Part shown: in pieces, positions 22,286 to 34,578 of the stretch
Layout of the letters: every line of letters starts with the position of its first letter
How positions within the stretch are numbered: the stretch's first letter is position 1
NCBI GenBank assembly: GCA_022266195.1
Contig: WHVY01000001.1
Location: 19,220,001-19,284,000, forward strand
Length of the DNA: 64,000 nucleotides
From: Tetranychus cinnabarinus
Taxonomy: Eukaryota; Arthropoda; Arachnida; Trombidiformes; Tetranychidae
Reading direction: 5' to 3'
Notes under the pieces: model-generated
What the model saw: only the letters and a program-made list of their open reading frames with translations
Told to the model about the DNA's origin: nothing
The model's database searches: none
Position numbers and translations under genes: made by a program

Positions 22286-23509
22286 ATGCCTCCCAAAAAG
22301 CAACCACCAGCGGCAAGCAAGAAAACTGAACAAAAGAAGAAGGAAAAAATTGTTGAAGATAAAACATTTGGCCTGAAAAATAAGAAAGGTGCTAAAACTC
22401 AAAAGTATATTCAGCAGGTTGCCAAATGTTACAATGCAAATCAAGGCAAAGACCAACCTAAAACGTCTAAAAAGGAAGAGAAGAAAAAAGAATTGGAAGA
22501 ATTCAATAAAATTTTTAAGCCTGTCGTTACTCAAAAAGTGGAAAAAGGAGTTGACCCTAAGTCAGTAATTTGTGTCTTTTTCAAGCAAGGCCAGTGTAGT
22601 AAAGGTGATAAATGTAAATTCAGTCATAATCTGGCAGTCGAAAAGAAGGGAGAAAAACGTAACATTTACGAAGATACTCGGGAAGAAGACAAAATGGAAG
22701 ACTGGGACGAAGATAAGTTGAAAGACGTGGTGGAAAAGAAACACGGAGAAAAGGAAAGAACTAAGCCCAAGACCGAAATCATTTGTAAATTTTTCTTAGA
22801 AGCACTTGAAGCTAGTAAATATGGATGGTTCTGGGAATGTCCTAATGGAGCTGATAAATGTCATTATCGACATGCTCTTCCGCCTGGATTTGTGTTGAAA
22901 AGAGACCTTAAAAAAGCTGACAAAAAAGATGAGATTTCAATTGAAGATTTAGTGGAAAAAGAAAGAGCCAAACTAGACTATAATCTTCCAAAGATTACCT
23001 TACAAACCTTTATGGAATGGAAAAAGAGAAAAATCAACGATAAAAGAGAGAAAAGCCGAAAAGAAACGGAAAGGAAAAAGGCAGAATATAAAGCTGGTCG
23101 TAATATTGGTCTCAGTGGTCGGGAGATGTTCACTTTTAACCCTGATCTTGTCAATGATGGAGCGTTGGATGATGATGAAGCTACCTTTGATAATCTCAGG
23201 AGAGAAGATGAGGATGATAATGAAAGTAGCAATCAACAAATTAAAGAGATTGATTTCAATGCTTTGCAAAATGATCTTAGGGATGTTGATGGTAGTGGTA
23301 CACAAATATTAGGAAAACGACAATTCGATACTCGGGACGACGATGATACAGGCGATGCTGCCCCATCTGCTGAAGCAACAGCAACTACCTCGTCAGTTTC
23401 TGAAGTCAAGATTGACGACATTCCTATTGATGAAAATTTATTTGATGACGATGAAGATCTCGATGACTTGGATGAAGAGCTTGCTGATTTAAAAGTTGAT
23501 GCGTCTTAA
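22286..23509 (+). CDS. ZC3H15: Zinc finger CCCH domain protein 15 (DFRP1)
   Basis: Binds and stabilises the translational GTPase DRG1 and associates with ribosomes. A single exon encodes 407 residues. The N-terminus MPPKKQ...KKKEKIVEDKTFGLKNKKG is the diagnostic start of the family. CCCH finger 1 has Cys96, Cys104, Cys110 and His114 (CVFFKQGQCSKGDKCKFSH); finger 2 has Cys167, Cys185, Cys192 and His196. The DFRP region after it (DEISIEDLVEKERAKL, then ITLQTFMEWKKRK) binds DRG1. The C-terminus is acidic and ends with the conserved VDENLF-like IDENLFDDDEDLDDLDEEL. The ATG at 22286 is used because the family starts MPPKK; the GTG two codons upstream is not a plausible start. Orthology is clear. 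Confidence 0.96.
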   Translation: MPPKKQPPAASKKTEQKKKEKIVEDKTFGLKNKKGAKTQKYIQQVAKCYNANQGKDQPKTSKKEEKKKELEEFNKIFKPVVTQKVEKGVDPKSVICVFFKQGQCSKGDKCKFSHNLAVEKKGEKRNIYEDTREEDKMEDWDEDKLKDVVEKKHGEKERTKPKTEIICKFFLEALEASKYGWFWECPNGADKCHYRHALPPGFVLKRDLKKADKKDEISIEDLVEKERAKLDYNLPKITLQTFMEWKKRKINDKREKSRKETERKKAEYKAGRNIGLSGREMFTFNPDLVNDGALDDDEATFDNLRREDEDDNESSNQQIKEIDFNALQNDLRDVDGSGTQILGKRQFDTRDDDDTGDAAPSAEATATTSSVSEVKIDDIPIDENLFDDDEDLDDLDEELADLKVDAS

Positions 23510-25228
23510 TGTGATGTTTATATCCTATTAATCTAGTGATTTGTTCACTAGTTAGTTTATAAAAGATGAAGAAAGTCCAAGTGCATCTATATCAGTTATC
23601 TACAAACTTTGATTTATTTCTATATTCTTTCTCTGTCTCTATTTCTTCGCCCTTTTTCCTGTTTCTTTCGCACCCTTTTAACTGACCAAGATCAAGTTAA
23701 TTAACATCTTTGAGATATTGGCAAATTTCCTTTGAAATCAATTGACTCTGTGTTTCACTTGAAAAGTGCCCACTACTGTCATATCTGTTTATTATGAAAA
23801 GCCTACAAGGAGCTAACAAAATTAATCAAATGATATTTGATGATTGTTAATAAATATTTCGTCTATTGATGAGGGATATACATTCAGTTAATTTTAATAT
23901 TGATCAATTGACAATGTAAATACCTTGTGATTATACAATTTTCATACAATTTTGATGAAAATTCAAATCAAAGTCCAATTGTTTAATGTTAAGACAATTT
24001 ATTCAGTCGTGAACTGTTTTCATGATCAAAAGTATAACAACATCATTTAACCTTCTGTCCTCGTGTTGAATGACTCATTATCGCGCAAACAATTAATGAT
24101 TTGCAATTCAATCATGGAATTTCTGAGTGGAAATGAAAGTTCAATTAGAATGATGACAGCACATATCCAAACAACTGTCGAACTAACAATATCTTTCCTT
24201 GATTGAGAAAACCAAATGATGATAGGGCCGCTAATTTGGAATCAAAAGACTTCAAATCAATTGTAACGAAAACAAAAAGCGTTTGACATTTGACAATCAG
24301 CGTGATTTGAATCAACTAATGAAATCGATTTCACAAGTTTCACATGAGGAAATATATTATCTCACTCTAAACAGCAATGTTACATTATTCTCGGTGCAAA
24401 GTCAATTATCGGAAAATTTGATTCATTGTTTAACGGTCAACTTGGTGAAGAAAAATACCTTCATTATTCCTTCTTAACTAACCTATTAGATTAACCAACC
24501 GTTAATCATGTCAAGGGAGTTTCAGTTTTTTTTAAATGTTACTTTTGCCAATGAAACATAAACAATCCATTATCAGGTAAACCCAAAGCGATGCTGCAAA
24601 TTTACACAATGTGACACAAAAGCAACAATGCGACATTCAAAAGAAACTCTGTATTCAACATTGATAAAATAGAGTCCATTTTAATTGTTGACTCTTTCAG
24701 TTTTCAACATGTTTACTTGTTGATTTACTGATTGGCCAGAATCAATTAAATCAATGTTGCTCAGAGCAAAAGTTTATGCTATAGCTCGATACTTTCCTTG
24801 ACATGGTTACCGGTTTTGTTGGTCTAGACCATTAAACCTATTCAACTCTTTTCCAAACAAAAAAAGTCTCTTTTGCTTTCAACAATTTAAAAGTAAATCA
24901 ATTTCATTTCCTTTTCTTTCTGTTCAGGGAGTATTTCTATTAACTTAATTCATTATAATCAACTACACTGGCTCTCCTGTTCAACTCCTTTAACCACTCG
25001 TACTTTCCCTTTTTAATATATTCCCAAAGTATTTTTGCCTCTATGCTCATTTCATTTTAGACTTCATTGATAACTTGTTTGCATTTAGAAAAGTTTACCT
25101 CAAACAATTTTAGAGTCATTTAAATTGTTGCTTTTACATCGTTTTATTTTTGTATATATTTACTTGTGACTCTGTGCTTATCATTACAGATTTAATTTGA
25201 CTTGGAGACTTTCAAAATAAAGTTCAAT
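23510..25228. other. Intergenic region
   Basis: Contains ZC3H15 3' UTR and the promoter of the next gene. TGACTCTGTG occurs at 23743..23752 and again at 25167..25176. Short open frames here look random. No repeat or RNA gene recognised. Confidence 0.5.
25167..25176 (+). promoter_or_regulatory. Candidate initiator motif TGACTCTGTG
   Basis: Lies 53 bp before the ATG at 25229, with TATATATT about 13 bp upstream. The same 10-mer sits 49 bp before the EMC7 start and upstream of the TRPML gene, which suggests a transcription-start element. Role inferred. Confidence 0.4.
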
Positions 25229-26052
25229 ATGAAAAATTTACAGTCAATAACGATTTTGTGTTTGATATTTGGTTTTATTGTTTCCACTGTGTATTCCCAA
25301 CCTCTTGGTTCATCTGACAGTAATCCTGATACTCAAGATACTAAAGAAGCTTCTACTAGTGTTAACGATAAATCAAGTGATCAAGAGGGTTCATCGGAAA
25401 GTGATGAAGACGCTCCTACTCCAGTCGCAGGTCCACATCGTCCACCCACCATCAACTGGGGAAAATGCCCACAGCTAGAGCCTAAAGAAGCGGAGAAGAA
25501 ACAAAAGGCTGATATTATAAGGACTTGTCTTAAATCGATAACTCTTCCAGAAAATATTACCCAAGAAAGTGTTGAAAAACACCGAACTGAAGTAGCTAAA
25601 TGTGCTCTTAACGCTGAAAATTGGTTCGCTGAGGATGGAAGCTATCGTTATGATAAAGCTGAAAGTGAAATCAAAAATAAGAAACTTCAACCGGAAATTG
25701 AGGTAAGTTAATAAAGCTAATAGCGGAAGAAATATATTAACATTTTAGCCTTTTCTTTAGGCTTAGAATTTTTTTTCACTTTTTTGATTGTTCATTTTTG
25801 TGTTTTTGTAATTCAACAATCGCAACTGATGCGTAAATTTGTATTCTGTAATTTATGTTAATCTATTTTCTCTTTTCCCTATCCTATTATTTACAGCCAC
25901 AAATCGTTAACCAGCATTCAGAGTGTCGAAAGGAGGCTGAAGAACAGTTTCCTTCTGGAATTGCCCAAATCCAATTATATCAGGCTTGCATGGATTACCA
26001 TATCTCAATGATTTGTGGAATACAAATTGTTGGCACAGGATATTCACAATAA
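25229..26052 (+). CDS. Secreted six-cysteine protein, possibly OBP-like
   Basis: The coding sequence is join(25229..25702, 25897..26052), 209 residues, phase-0 intron of 194 bp. The ATG at 25229 is the first in frame (the preceding TTG is not used). Residues 1-23 form a clear signal peptide ending VYSQP. A Ser/Asp/Glu-rich linker (to about 70) precedes an alpha-helical-looking domain with six cysteines at 80, 100, 125, 168, 189 and 198. The final pair has the eight-residue gap (CMDYHISMIC) found between C5 and C6 of insect odorant-binding proteins, but the C2-C3 gap of 24 residues does not match the classical three-residue gap. It may belong to the OBP-like proteins described from chelicerates, or to another secreted cysteine-rich family. 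One NIT glycosylation site. Function not established. Confidence 0.72.
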
Positions 26053-27049
26053 ACTCACAGTTAACCATTCTGATGGTAATCGAGAACAAGACTAATTGTA
26101 AATGAATTCAATACGATCATATCAATACTTTGCTACAATTATTTTTATACATATTTGTCTGTACTTCTTTCTCCATCATAATTGCCAAGGAAATCTCAAA
26201 CAAATTTATTAAATCACTAAACTATTGATCAATTTATTTTAGCATAATACTAAAATTAACAATCATGTGCATTTCAATTTTACCTCGACTTCTGTAAAAA
26301 ATATAATCTAATTTACCAATAAAACATTTTCCTGTAACGTTTGTTTTCTTTGAATTTTTCTAATAACAATCATTGAATAACATCGTTCGTAGTATTAATA
26401 AAGCCTACTATTAATAAACTTAATTATTTTCAAAAATTACGCTCAGCTTGCCAATTCATGTCAATAATTTAATTTGATATATATTTTTTCATGGCAACTT
26501 CATGAAGATTAAGGATGTTATGATATTGTTTTCATTAGAAACTAAGGTTTAAGTAAAGTTAAGGTTACCTTAACAATAGTAAATGCTCAACTGAATGAGT
26601 ATGGTTGATTAGTCAACTGAGAAATTTTGTCAATTGTAATTAGCCCGTAATATTTTCAAGTTCACATCTATTTAATACAAAAACAATCAACAATTGTATT
26701 GGACTATTTTCCCTAATCGAAGCTCATCCTTTTCATATATTTTCCACCCTCTGATTATCGTTTGACAGTTGGGAACATGCCATGAAACATGATACAGTCC
26801 GTTTTTAAGCACCAAAATTGTAGCTCATTTGAACTAATTAGATGGAATAATATTGAGACTTTGTTTATTTAAAAATTAAAATTATATTTGATTGAACCTA
26901 ATTTTTGTATTACAATGGTTCAAGGAGGAGAATATATTGTTTTTGTCAATCAAAACAAAGATTTTGAGGGGTAGGAGAATGAAGTGGGCAAAGAAAGGCG
27001 AAAAAACAAAATTGAATAGGTGACTGGAAAAAGATAGGTTTAGGGACAT
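26053..27049. other. Intergenic region, convergent 3' ends
   Basis: Spacer between the six-cysteine protein and WDR1. AT-rich; nothing recognised apart from possible poly(A) signals. Confidence 0.5.
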
Positions 27050-29184
27050 TTATTTGAATTCAACTGTCCATATTTTAACATTTGAGTCTTGACCAGTGGT
27101 AATAATTCTGTTTGCGTCTAACCATATTATCCGGGTGATTTGACTTTGTGGATGAGCCTCTGCAATAATTAAAAAAAACAAAAAAGAGTTAGAAAATCAG
27201 ATAAACATGATAGATCAATTAGATAATTTGAAAACATACTTTTGAGAGCGATGTGATTATGAGGCTTGGAAACATCCCAAACAATCAAACCAGTGTCAAG
27301 TGATCCAGAAGCTAAATGGATAGAATCAGGTGACCAGGCCAAACAATTAACTCTTGCTGTATGGAAACCCCATTCAACATTATGAGCAAGTTCGTAGTTT
27401 GGAGTCTTGTAAAGTACAACTTTTCTATTAGCATCAGCAACAGCCAGATATTGTCCATCAGGCGAGTAAACTACATCGGCGATACAATCACGGTGATCTA
27501 ATTCAATTTTAGGTGTGATTGAATCACATCCTTCTGTATAAGTGTAAACATGGACTTTATGGTCTTTCTGACCACCAACAGCTAGATGGTTTTCACTAGG
27601 ATGGACTGAAACTGAGGTAGGTTCGAATGAAACAGGGAAATTTTGTTCAACCTTGTTTTGTTTCAAGTTAACTACTGTAATGCTTGAATAAGCAGCAATC
27701 ACAGCTTTATCCTGATTTTTGGCTAAAAATGATATTGATTTTGGCTGACAAGGCAGTTTGATATGAACATCTTCTTTGAAACTTTGATCATTAACGTCGA
27801 TAGCTCGAACAGTGTCATCAAGACCGATTGTAATAATTTCACCAGTTGATTCACGATATTTCATATCTTGTATTTGATTAGCATGACCTTTACCCTTAAC
27901 CCGATCATTTTCACCGTTAACAGAGTTCCAATGATTTATGAATCCATCGTGACTTCCTGTATAGATGCTTGGTGGTTCTGATTTATAATTAACAGCGAGA
28001 CTTGTAATTGATTTATTGTGACCCTTGATAACTCTTATTGGTTTAGAAGGATCAGACTCATCCAAGTAATTTATAAAACCAGACAGTGAAACGGTTAAAA
28101 TGTTTTTGCCTTGCCAGAGACAACTAACTTGTTGATCAAGTAAATCATCACCCATATTATAAGTATGTATACAAGTCATATTTCCGATATCCCACATTTT
28201 GGCCGTGCGATCACCAGAAACTGAGAGTAATTTAGATCCATCAGGAGACCAAGCGACACCATAGCAGCCCCCTGAATGAGCTGGTGATCCCAATTCACCG
28301 ATTAATGTATAGTCTTTGCTCTTGAAGAGATAGATTCGTCCATCGAATCCACCAGAGGCAAATGTTTCACCATCAGGTGAATATCGAACTGATTGGACAT
28401 ATTTTGTATGGTTTTCCAATTGCTGCTTAAATTTGAATGGTGGTCCTTCAAAAATTCCAATTAAATTATCTTCACCTCCAGTTACGATTCGGAAAGGACG
28501 AGATGGTTTAAAATCACAGCTGTTGATAACTTTTGAATGACCTGATATTTCACCCACTGAAGTTCCAGTTTCCATCATGAAAACATGACCAAATTTTTCA
28601 CGACCCTCTCCAACAGCAACAATCCTCTGACTATCAGGAGACCAAGCTAAATCCTTGACTATTCCAGCAAATGGTTGGTATTCAGCCTTCAGAATATGCT
28701 CCTTTTGAGTTGTATCCCATATTCGTACTTTACCACTTTGATCAGCGGATGCAATGTAAAAACCGGATGGAGAATACTTAGCTACTGTCGTTTGAGCTGA
28801 ATGCTCAGTGTAAATTTCAGCTATCTCTGGATGTTCAATATCACGGATAATGATGAAATTACCATTTGGGTAAAGGAAATGTTTACCCTTTGGATCACCT
28901 CCTAAAACTAGTGGCAACCCTCTAGATGTTCGTGGAAGACTGGCAAATATACTTTCTGTGATAAGAAATCAAAAAAATTCAATGGAGATAGATGAAATAA
29001 CAGATACTATATTAAAATAAGTGACTGATATATAGAGTTAAATTGGGTTAGGTTTGTGAATTATGAAAGCCGGTTATGCATGAGAAAAAAACATTGTAGG
29101 CACAATAAATGCAAAACAAAATTATGAGAAAGCATTACATAACAAGTGATCAACAACTAACTTCAACTTACGATTATGAATCAT
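27050..29184 (-). CDS. WDR1: WD repeat protein 1 / actin-interacting protein 1
   Basis: Works with cofilin to disassemble actin filaments (Drosophila flare). The coding sequence is complement(join(27050..27159, 27240..28955, 29172..29184)), 612 residues (human 606). The first coding exon is only 13 nt (ATG ATT CAT AAT C) and the product starts MIHNQSIFASLPRTSRG, matching the FASLP start region of WDR1. Two seven-bladed beta-propellers are expected, and many WD repeats are visible, e.g. YSPSGFYIASADQSGKVRIWD, then GGDPKGKHFLYPNG at the N-terminus. The last exon adds the final strand ending VKIWTVEFK. All introns are GT-AG; the one at 27160..27239 is 80 bp. Reading the large exon alone would start at a TTG and miss both ends. 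Orthology is clear. Confidence 0.96.
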
Positions 29185-31883
29185 GATGATTCCAAAGACA
29201 GATTTATAGTTGAGCTTTAAAAATAATTAAGAATCACAATTGAATTAACCAGTTAATATAAGAAAAAGAGAGAGAACGAGAAAGCAAACTGTAAATTTAA
29301 ACTTTAAAAATCACCAATAGACAACAAAAGCAAACAGACTGACAAATGGTTAATAACAAGACTTGAAGAAGCTGATGCTGCTGAGAAGATGAGAAACAAA
29401 AAGCAAGGTGATGATGATGTTGCTAGGTGATGGTTAAGGCCCAGTTTTTTTCGTTGGTAAGAGTTGGTATTTTTAGACACTAATCGGCCTAAATTTTGTT
29501 TGTCACAAAATAAAAAACACAACTCAATTTGGATTAACGGAGGTGAAATAGGAGTAAATGGTAAGTGAAACGCATACACAGAAAGAGTAATAGTGAGATA
29601 TTAGGATAGAAAGAGAAAAGGGCGGAAAAGAAAGAGATGATTCAACGATTAAATGGTATAATTTTCTCTTCTTGACTCCCTCTCTTTCATATATCAGGTA
29701 ATAATTGCAGCTGTGAATCAGCGTTCATCATCCTCATCATCATCTAATTATTTGACAAGCTACTAATATTTCGCACGAAAAGTTATCCTTAAAAGCAGCA
29801 AATCTGCCAAAGATTTAAAGACAACTTTGCCTAACTAACAAAAACAGTTGACTCCGTTATTTTTCTTGAATTACTTGATCCGATTGAAGTTTATATTCCT
29901 TAGGAAACTTAATTAATTATCTAGAAATGGGTTAAGATAATTTGATCAATTGCTTAAATCAGATGATTTGTTTAGATTTGAAAGTTTGTTGAGTCGCTCG
30001 CTGATGACATGAGGTTAAATTGATTGATTGAATGCGTCCAAACTCATCAATGCATTTACATTAACAAATAAACTATCAAGCACTTCAACTTTTACAGGCG
30101 TTGAAGTCAAATAGCCGGTTCTAAATCGCTAATAACTTTTTCGTCCTTCACTCGAATTTGAAAATTTTTTCGATTCCATTTAGTCAACTATTCAAAGCTT
30201 TGTTTTTATGAACTAGGAAGTGAGAAAAACGTCAATTTTTTGAGTCAGATGATTTGCTATGAATATTCTGTGTCATTTTCTTCACGAAGTCGATAGTCAA
30301 AGATAACATCAATGTGTTTTACATTGATTGTAAAATCAAATCAACTTTATTATTAAATAACCAAATTGAATAAAAATAGGATAAAGAATGTTAAATTGTT
30401 GAAATTTATACCTAAATGTTAATGCCATGAAGGTGGTAACTGAATCAGTCAACAGATAAATATCTAACTTAAGATAAAATTGTGTATTGTTAATTTTTTG
30501 AATACAACTGAAATGTATGCATGAATTAAATTAATTGTTGAAGCATAACGGAAATCCTGAACAAGAAAGAAACAACTTAACAATATAATTGCCTTCAATC
30601 CTTTCATTAACGACAGGCTTGAGCTAAACGACACAAATGTTTGAAGATGAATTTTTAACATTGAAATTTAATTTATACTGGTAAAAGATAATCAGTTTTG
30701 ATAATTGAAGTGATCTGATCTAATTAATTTAATATTATTAGTATCTGAGCTTGAGCTTTGATAAAATGAAAATTAACTTTGTTATCACTATTTGTAAAAT
30801 GATAAATTAAACTTCATATGAAACCATTTTAGGTTACAGTTGCTAAACCAGATGCTGATCTTGTTTGATAATCACTGATTCGACTAAATCTATTGTGCTA
30901 TTCATTTTTCATGGTTAAAAAAGCGAGTACTTGAACTTTAATCAAACTAGATATTGAATTGTAATAATACCTTTTAGATGGTTCACCTGTTTTGGACAAA
31001 GTGTAGCTGAAAATGTGCAAAATTGAAGGAATTGAGAAAAGTGAACAAAACGGTTAAAAGCTAAGTTTTCAGGTTAAATTGGGAAACAAGATAGATTCTG
31101 ATGACAAGTTTTGATATTTTAAGAGTTTGGCTGTTTATCAGCAAATTTTGTTAACAAAATTTAAAGTTACTTGTAACAGGCAAACAGAAGCTTCACGAAA
31201 CTTTCAAAATGAGTAATTTCAGTGTCTTGAGGTGAATGAATTTTCAAAATAAGACTTTAAACTGTGTTGAGTGAAGACGAAAGTGACCAAAACACACCAC
31301 AATAGACGAAATTGTCGATATCCTTCATGATTTGTCTAATAATTGATCGAGCTGAGGTACCGAACTCAATGAAAGCAGAAGAAAAAAATCCATTGGTTTA
31401 GATTATTTCACAAACGAAATAAAAACAAAGGAAATTAAATTTAAATCATATCCTTCAACATATCAAGGAATAATTGAGTTAGAGGAAGAATATAAAATTA
31501 TGAATCCGTCCTTTTAACCAAGACGATCAAATTAGTTGCGATAAATTATTCAAATAAATTCAGAATCAAATTGTAAACAAGAAAGATATCTAAAATTTTA
31601 ATTTATAATTCCGTAAATAAAACAAATATTTTAAAAAATACAGTCTCGGTGCCTTAATTTATATTCATCCTGGAACGTTGTTTGACAACGTTATTGATCC
31701 ATGAATTTATTGCTAATTGCCCTGAAAACTGAAAAGTGTAATAGTTGGATTCTGAAAATGAATGAGTATTGATAAATATTTTTCTTCTTCCTGCTCTTTT
31801 TAGCAATCAGTCAAACTATGTGGTGTTAATAGAATAAGCGAAATCGCAATATTTTTTGATAATATTAGAGCCGATGGATTTGA
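29185..31883. other. Intergenic region upstream of WDR1 and downstream of beta-tubulin
   Basis: 2.7 kb of AT-rich sequence. I see no exons with homologue-like content, no RNA gene and no inverted-repeat element. It must carry the WDR1 promoter and the tubulin 3' UTR. Confidence 0.5.
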
Positions 31884-33767
31884 TCATTCAACTTCTTCTT
31901 CTTCTTCAAATTCTCCTTCATCTTCAGCTGTAGCTTCTTGGTATTGCTGATATTCAGAGATCAAATCGTTCATATTTGACTCAGCCTCGGTGAATTCCAA
32001 TTCATCCATACCCTCACCAGTGTACCAATGCAAGAAAGCCTTTCTTCTGAACATAGCAGTGAACTGTTCAGAGATTCTCTTGAAAAGCTCTTGAATAGCG
32101 GTTGAGTTGCCGACAAATGTTGCAGACATTTTAAGACCTCTTGGAGGAATGTCACAGACTGCGGTCTTGACATTGTTTGGAATCCATTCAACGAAATAAG
32201 AGGAATTCTTGTTTTGAACGTTGAACATTTGTTCATCCACTTCTTTCATTGAAATTCGGCCACGGAAAACAGCAGCAACAGTTAGGTAACGACCATGTCT
32301 TGGGTCACAAGCAGCCATCATATTTTTAGCATCAAACATTTGTTGGGTTAGCTCAGCAACAGATGTAGCTCGGTATGATTGTGATCCTCGGCTTGTGAGA
32401 GGAGCAAAGCCAGGCATAAAGAAGTGAAGTCTAGGAAATGGAACCATGTTTACGGCTAATTTACGTAAATCAGCATTTAATTGTCCAGGGAATCGTAAGC
32501 AAGTGGTAACACCAGACATGGTGGTTGAGACAAGATGATTCAAGTCTCCATAAGTTGGTGTAGTCAGTTTAAGAGTGCGGAAGCAAATATCATAAAGTGC
32601 TTCGTTGTCAATACAGAAAGTCTCATCAGTATTTTCAACCAGTTGATGGAATGACAGCGTTGCATTGTAAGGCTCTACAACAGTGTCACTCACTTTTGGT
32701 GAGGGAACAACTGAGAAAGTGTTCATGATACGGTCAGGATATTCTTCCCGAATTTTAGAGATCAACAAAGTACCCATACCAGAACCAGTTCCTCCACCCA
32801 ATGAGTGAGTCAACTGGAATCCTTGTAGGCAATCACAGGATTCAGCTTCTTTACGAACGACATCAAGTACTGCATCAACCAATTCAGCACCTAAAGATGA
32901 AACAGGTTATGTATTCAAATTAGTATAATTTAAGATCATGATAAACCGCACCCAGCTCATTGTCTAAAATGAACACGATGTAGACTTCATGAGGTGGGTA
33001 AGTTCAAGCGCACAACCAGAAAAAAAGACTATTGAAAGGAACTCAAGTTTGGCAGGCTGCGCAGTAAGGGGTTTAATAACGTAATAACGACAAATTACGT
33101 CTAGACTGAGGAAAAAAAGATGAGTATCATAAACTGTTTCCAAGCTATATTAAATACAGGATAAACAATAACGCAGTTGGCTAAACTATATCAAAATCTG
33201 AAAAATCTAGGTAAATCTGGAATAAATCAAATCAACACTGAACATAATCAGCAACAAAAATATGAAATCGAATAAAGATGACAGCATTCAAAATAATTAT
33301 GAACTAGAATCAAAAGAAATTAAAAATTGCTATCAATAAAAGAAACGAAATGAAAACTTAGCTAGAAAAAAAGCAAACCCATTCTGACTAGTTGGTGATT
33401 GCATGAGAGCAACAAAAGAATGTAGCCTGCATCATCATCTTACCTTCAGTATAATGACCCTTAGCCCAATTGTTACCAGCACCAGATTGGCCAAAAACAA
33501 AGTTATTTGGTCTAAAGAGTTGACCAAAAGGTCCACTTCGAACACTGTCCATTGTCCCTGGTTCCAAGTCAACCAAAACAGCTCGAGGTACGTATTTAGC
33601 ATTTCCTGCTTCACTGTAGTAAACGGAAATTCTTTCTAATTGGCATTCAGAGTCACCATGATAGCTTCCAGAGGGGTCGATTCATGTTCATCAGAGATAA
33701 CTTCCCAGAATTTAGCACCAATTTGGTTACCACATTGACCGGCTTGAACATGTACGATTTCACGCAT
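31884..33767 (-). CDS. Beta-tubulin, frameshifted in exon 1 in this sequence
   Basis: Microtubule subunit. Exons are 33444..33767 and 31884..32890 on the minus strand, separated by a 553-bp phase-1 intron. The N-terminus MREIVHVQAGQCGNQIG carries the MREI autoregulation signal. The GTP-binding GGGTGSGMG motif and a long, essentially perfect tubulin body follow, ending in an acidic tail (GEFEEEEEVE). However, after VISDEH the reading frame breaks: one base is missing near 33682/33683 (CATGAATCGACC where CATGGAATCGACC is needed). As written, translation ends at a TAG shortly afterwards. Adding one base would restore a 443-residue protein. Everything else, including both splice sites and all conserved residues, is intact, so a sequencing or assembly error is most likely; a very recent null allele or young pseudogene is the alternative. 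Confidence 0.93.
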
Positions 33768-34578
33768 TTTGATTGTTTTTATTTATTTCCAAGTTATCAC
33801 GTAATAAAATTTAGTTTTAAATTATTAGATTGTAGGCAAGAAAAGGTGGGTTGTTGATTTTATTGACAAGTCAACAAATAAAATTGAAGCTACTTAAAAG
33901 ATGGTTAAGAAATAAGATGTAGACTGAGACTGGTTCAGAAGTTTTAAATCAGGAATAAAATAAAAATGACGACAAAAGAATCTGATTCCAAATATAAGGC
34001 TGAAAATCTTGTGTTTTAATTCCAGATGGCACCAGCTTACTGTTAGGATGGACTTTTTTTGATGATGAAAAAAATAAAGTTTAAGCTGCTTTAACAAATT
34101 ATTTTATTTGTTAGCTTACAAGAATTTGAATCAAAGAGTAAAGAAGTAATCTTCTTTACTCTTTGATTTGAATGCTTATTAGTCAAGCCAGATAACCAAA
34201 TAATTCATTAAATAGCTGAATTTAGTTTATTTTTGGATTGTAAATTATCTCTGATACTCTTTATTTTGCCATTTTAAAGTACTATGTTTGATGTATGTTG
34301 ATTCAAAACCAAATGCATAATCCAAAATAGAGTTGAAGTTCGAAGATGGTGTTTAAAAAAGGATTATGTAAAATGAAAGGAAGATCTTGATTGAAATATT
34401 TTTTACTTTTTTAGTTTCCAATTAACAATCTTTCAAGTAACCTAACCTTAAACTCATGTGTTTTGAAAGCTTCGAAAATGTTAACTTTTTTAGTTGAATA
34501 GGAAATTAAATTCTTAGAGAGGAAAGGGAAAATGGGTTAAGAAAAATCTTAGGTTGATAAATCTTATTTTGTATTAGA
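33768..34578. other. Intergenic region, tubulin promoter side
   Basis: Spacer between the PSMD11 stop and the beta-tubulin start (both minus strand). Contains an 18-bp perfect hairpin at 34129..34168. Nothing else recognised. Confidence 0.5.
34129..34168. repeat. Perfect 18-bp inverted repeat with 4-nt loop
   Basis: AATCAAAGAGTAAAGAAG at 34129..34146, loop TAAT, then its exact reverse complement at 34151..34168. Too short for a typical pre-miRNA; may be a palindrome formed by template switching. Confidence 0.85.

Noticed and set aside
24283..24477. Small gene of 64 codons
   Set aside because: No ATG at the proposed start, AT-driven composition, no splice context.
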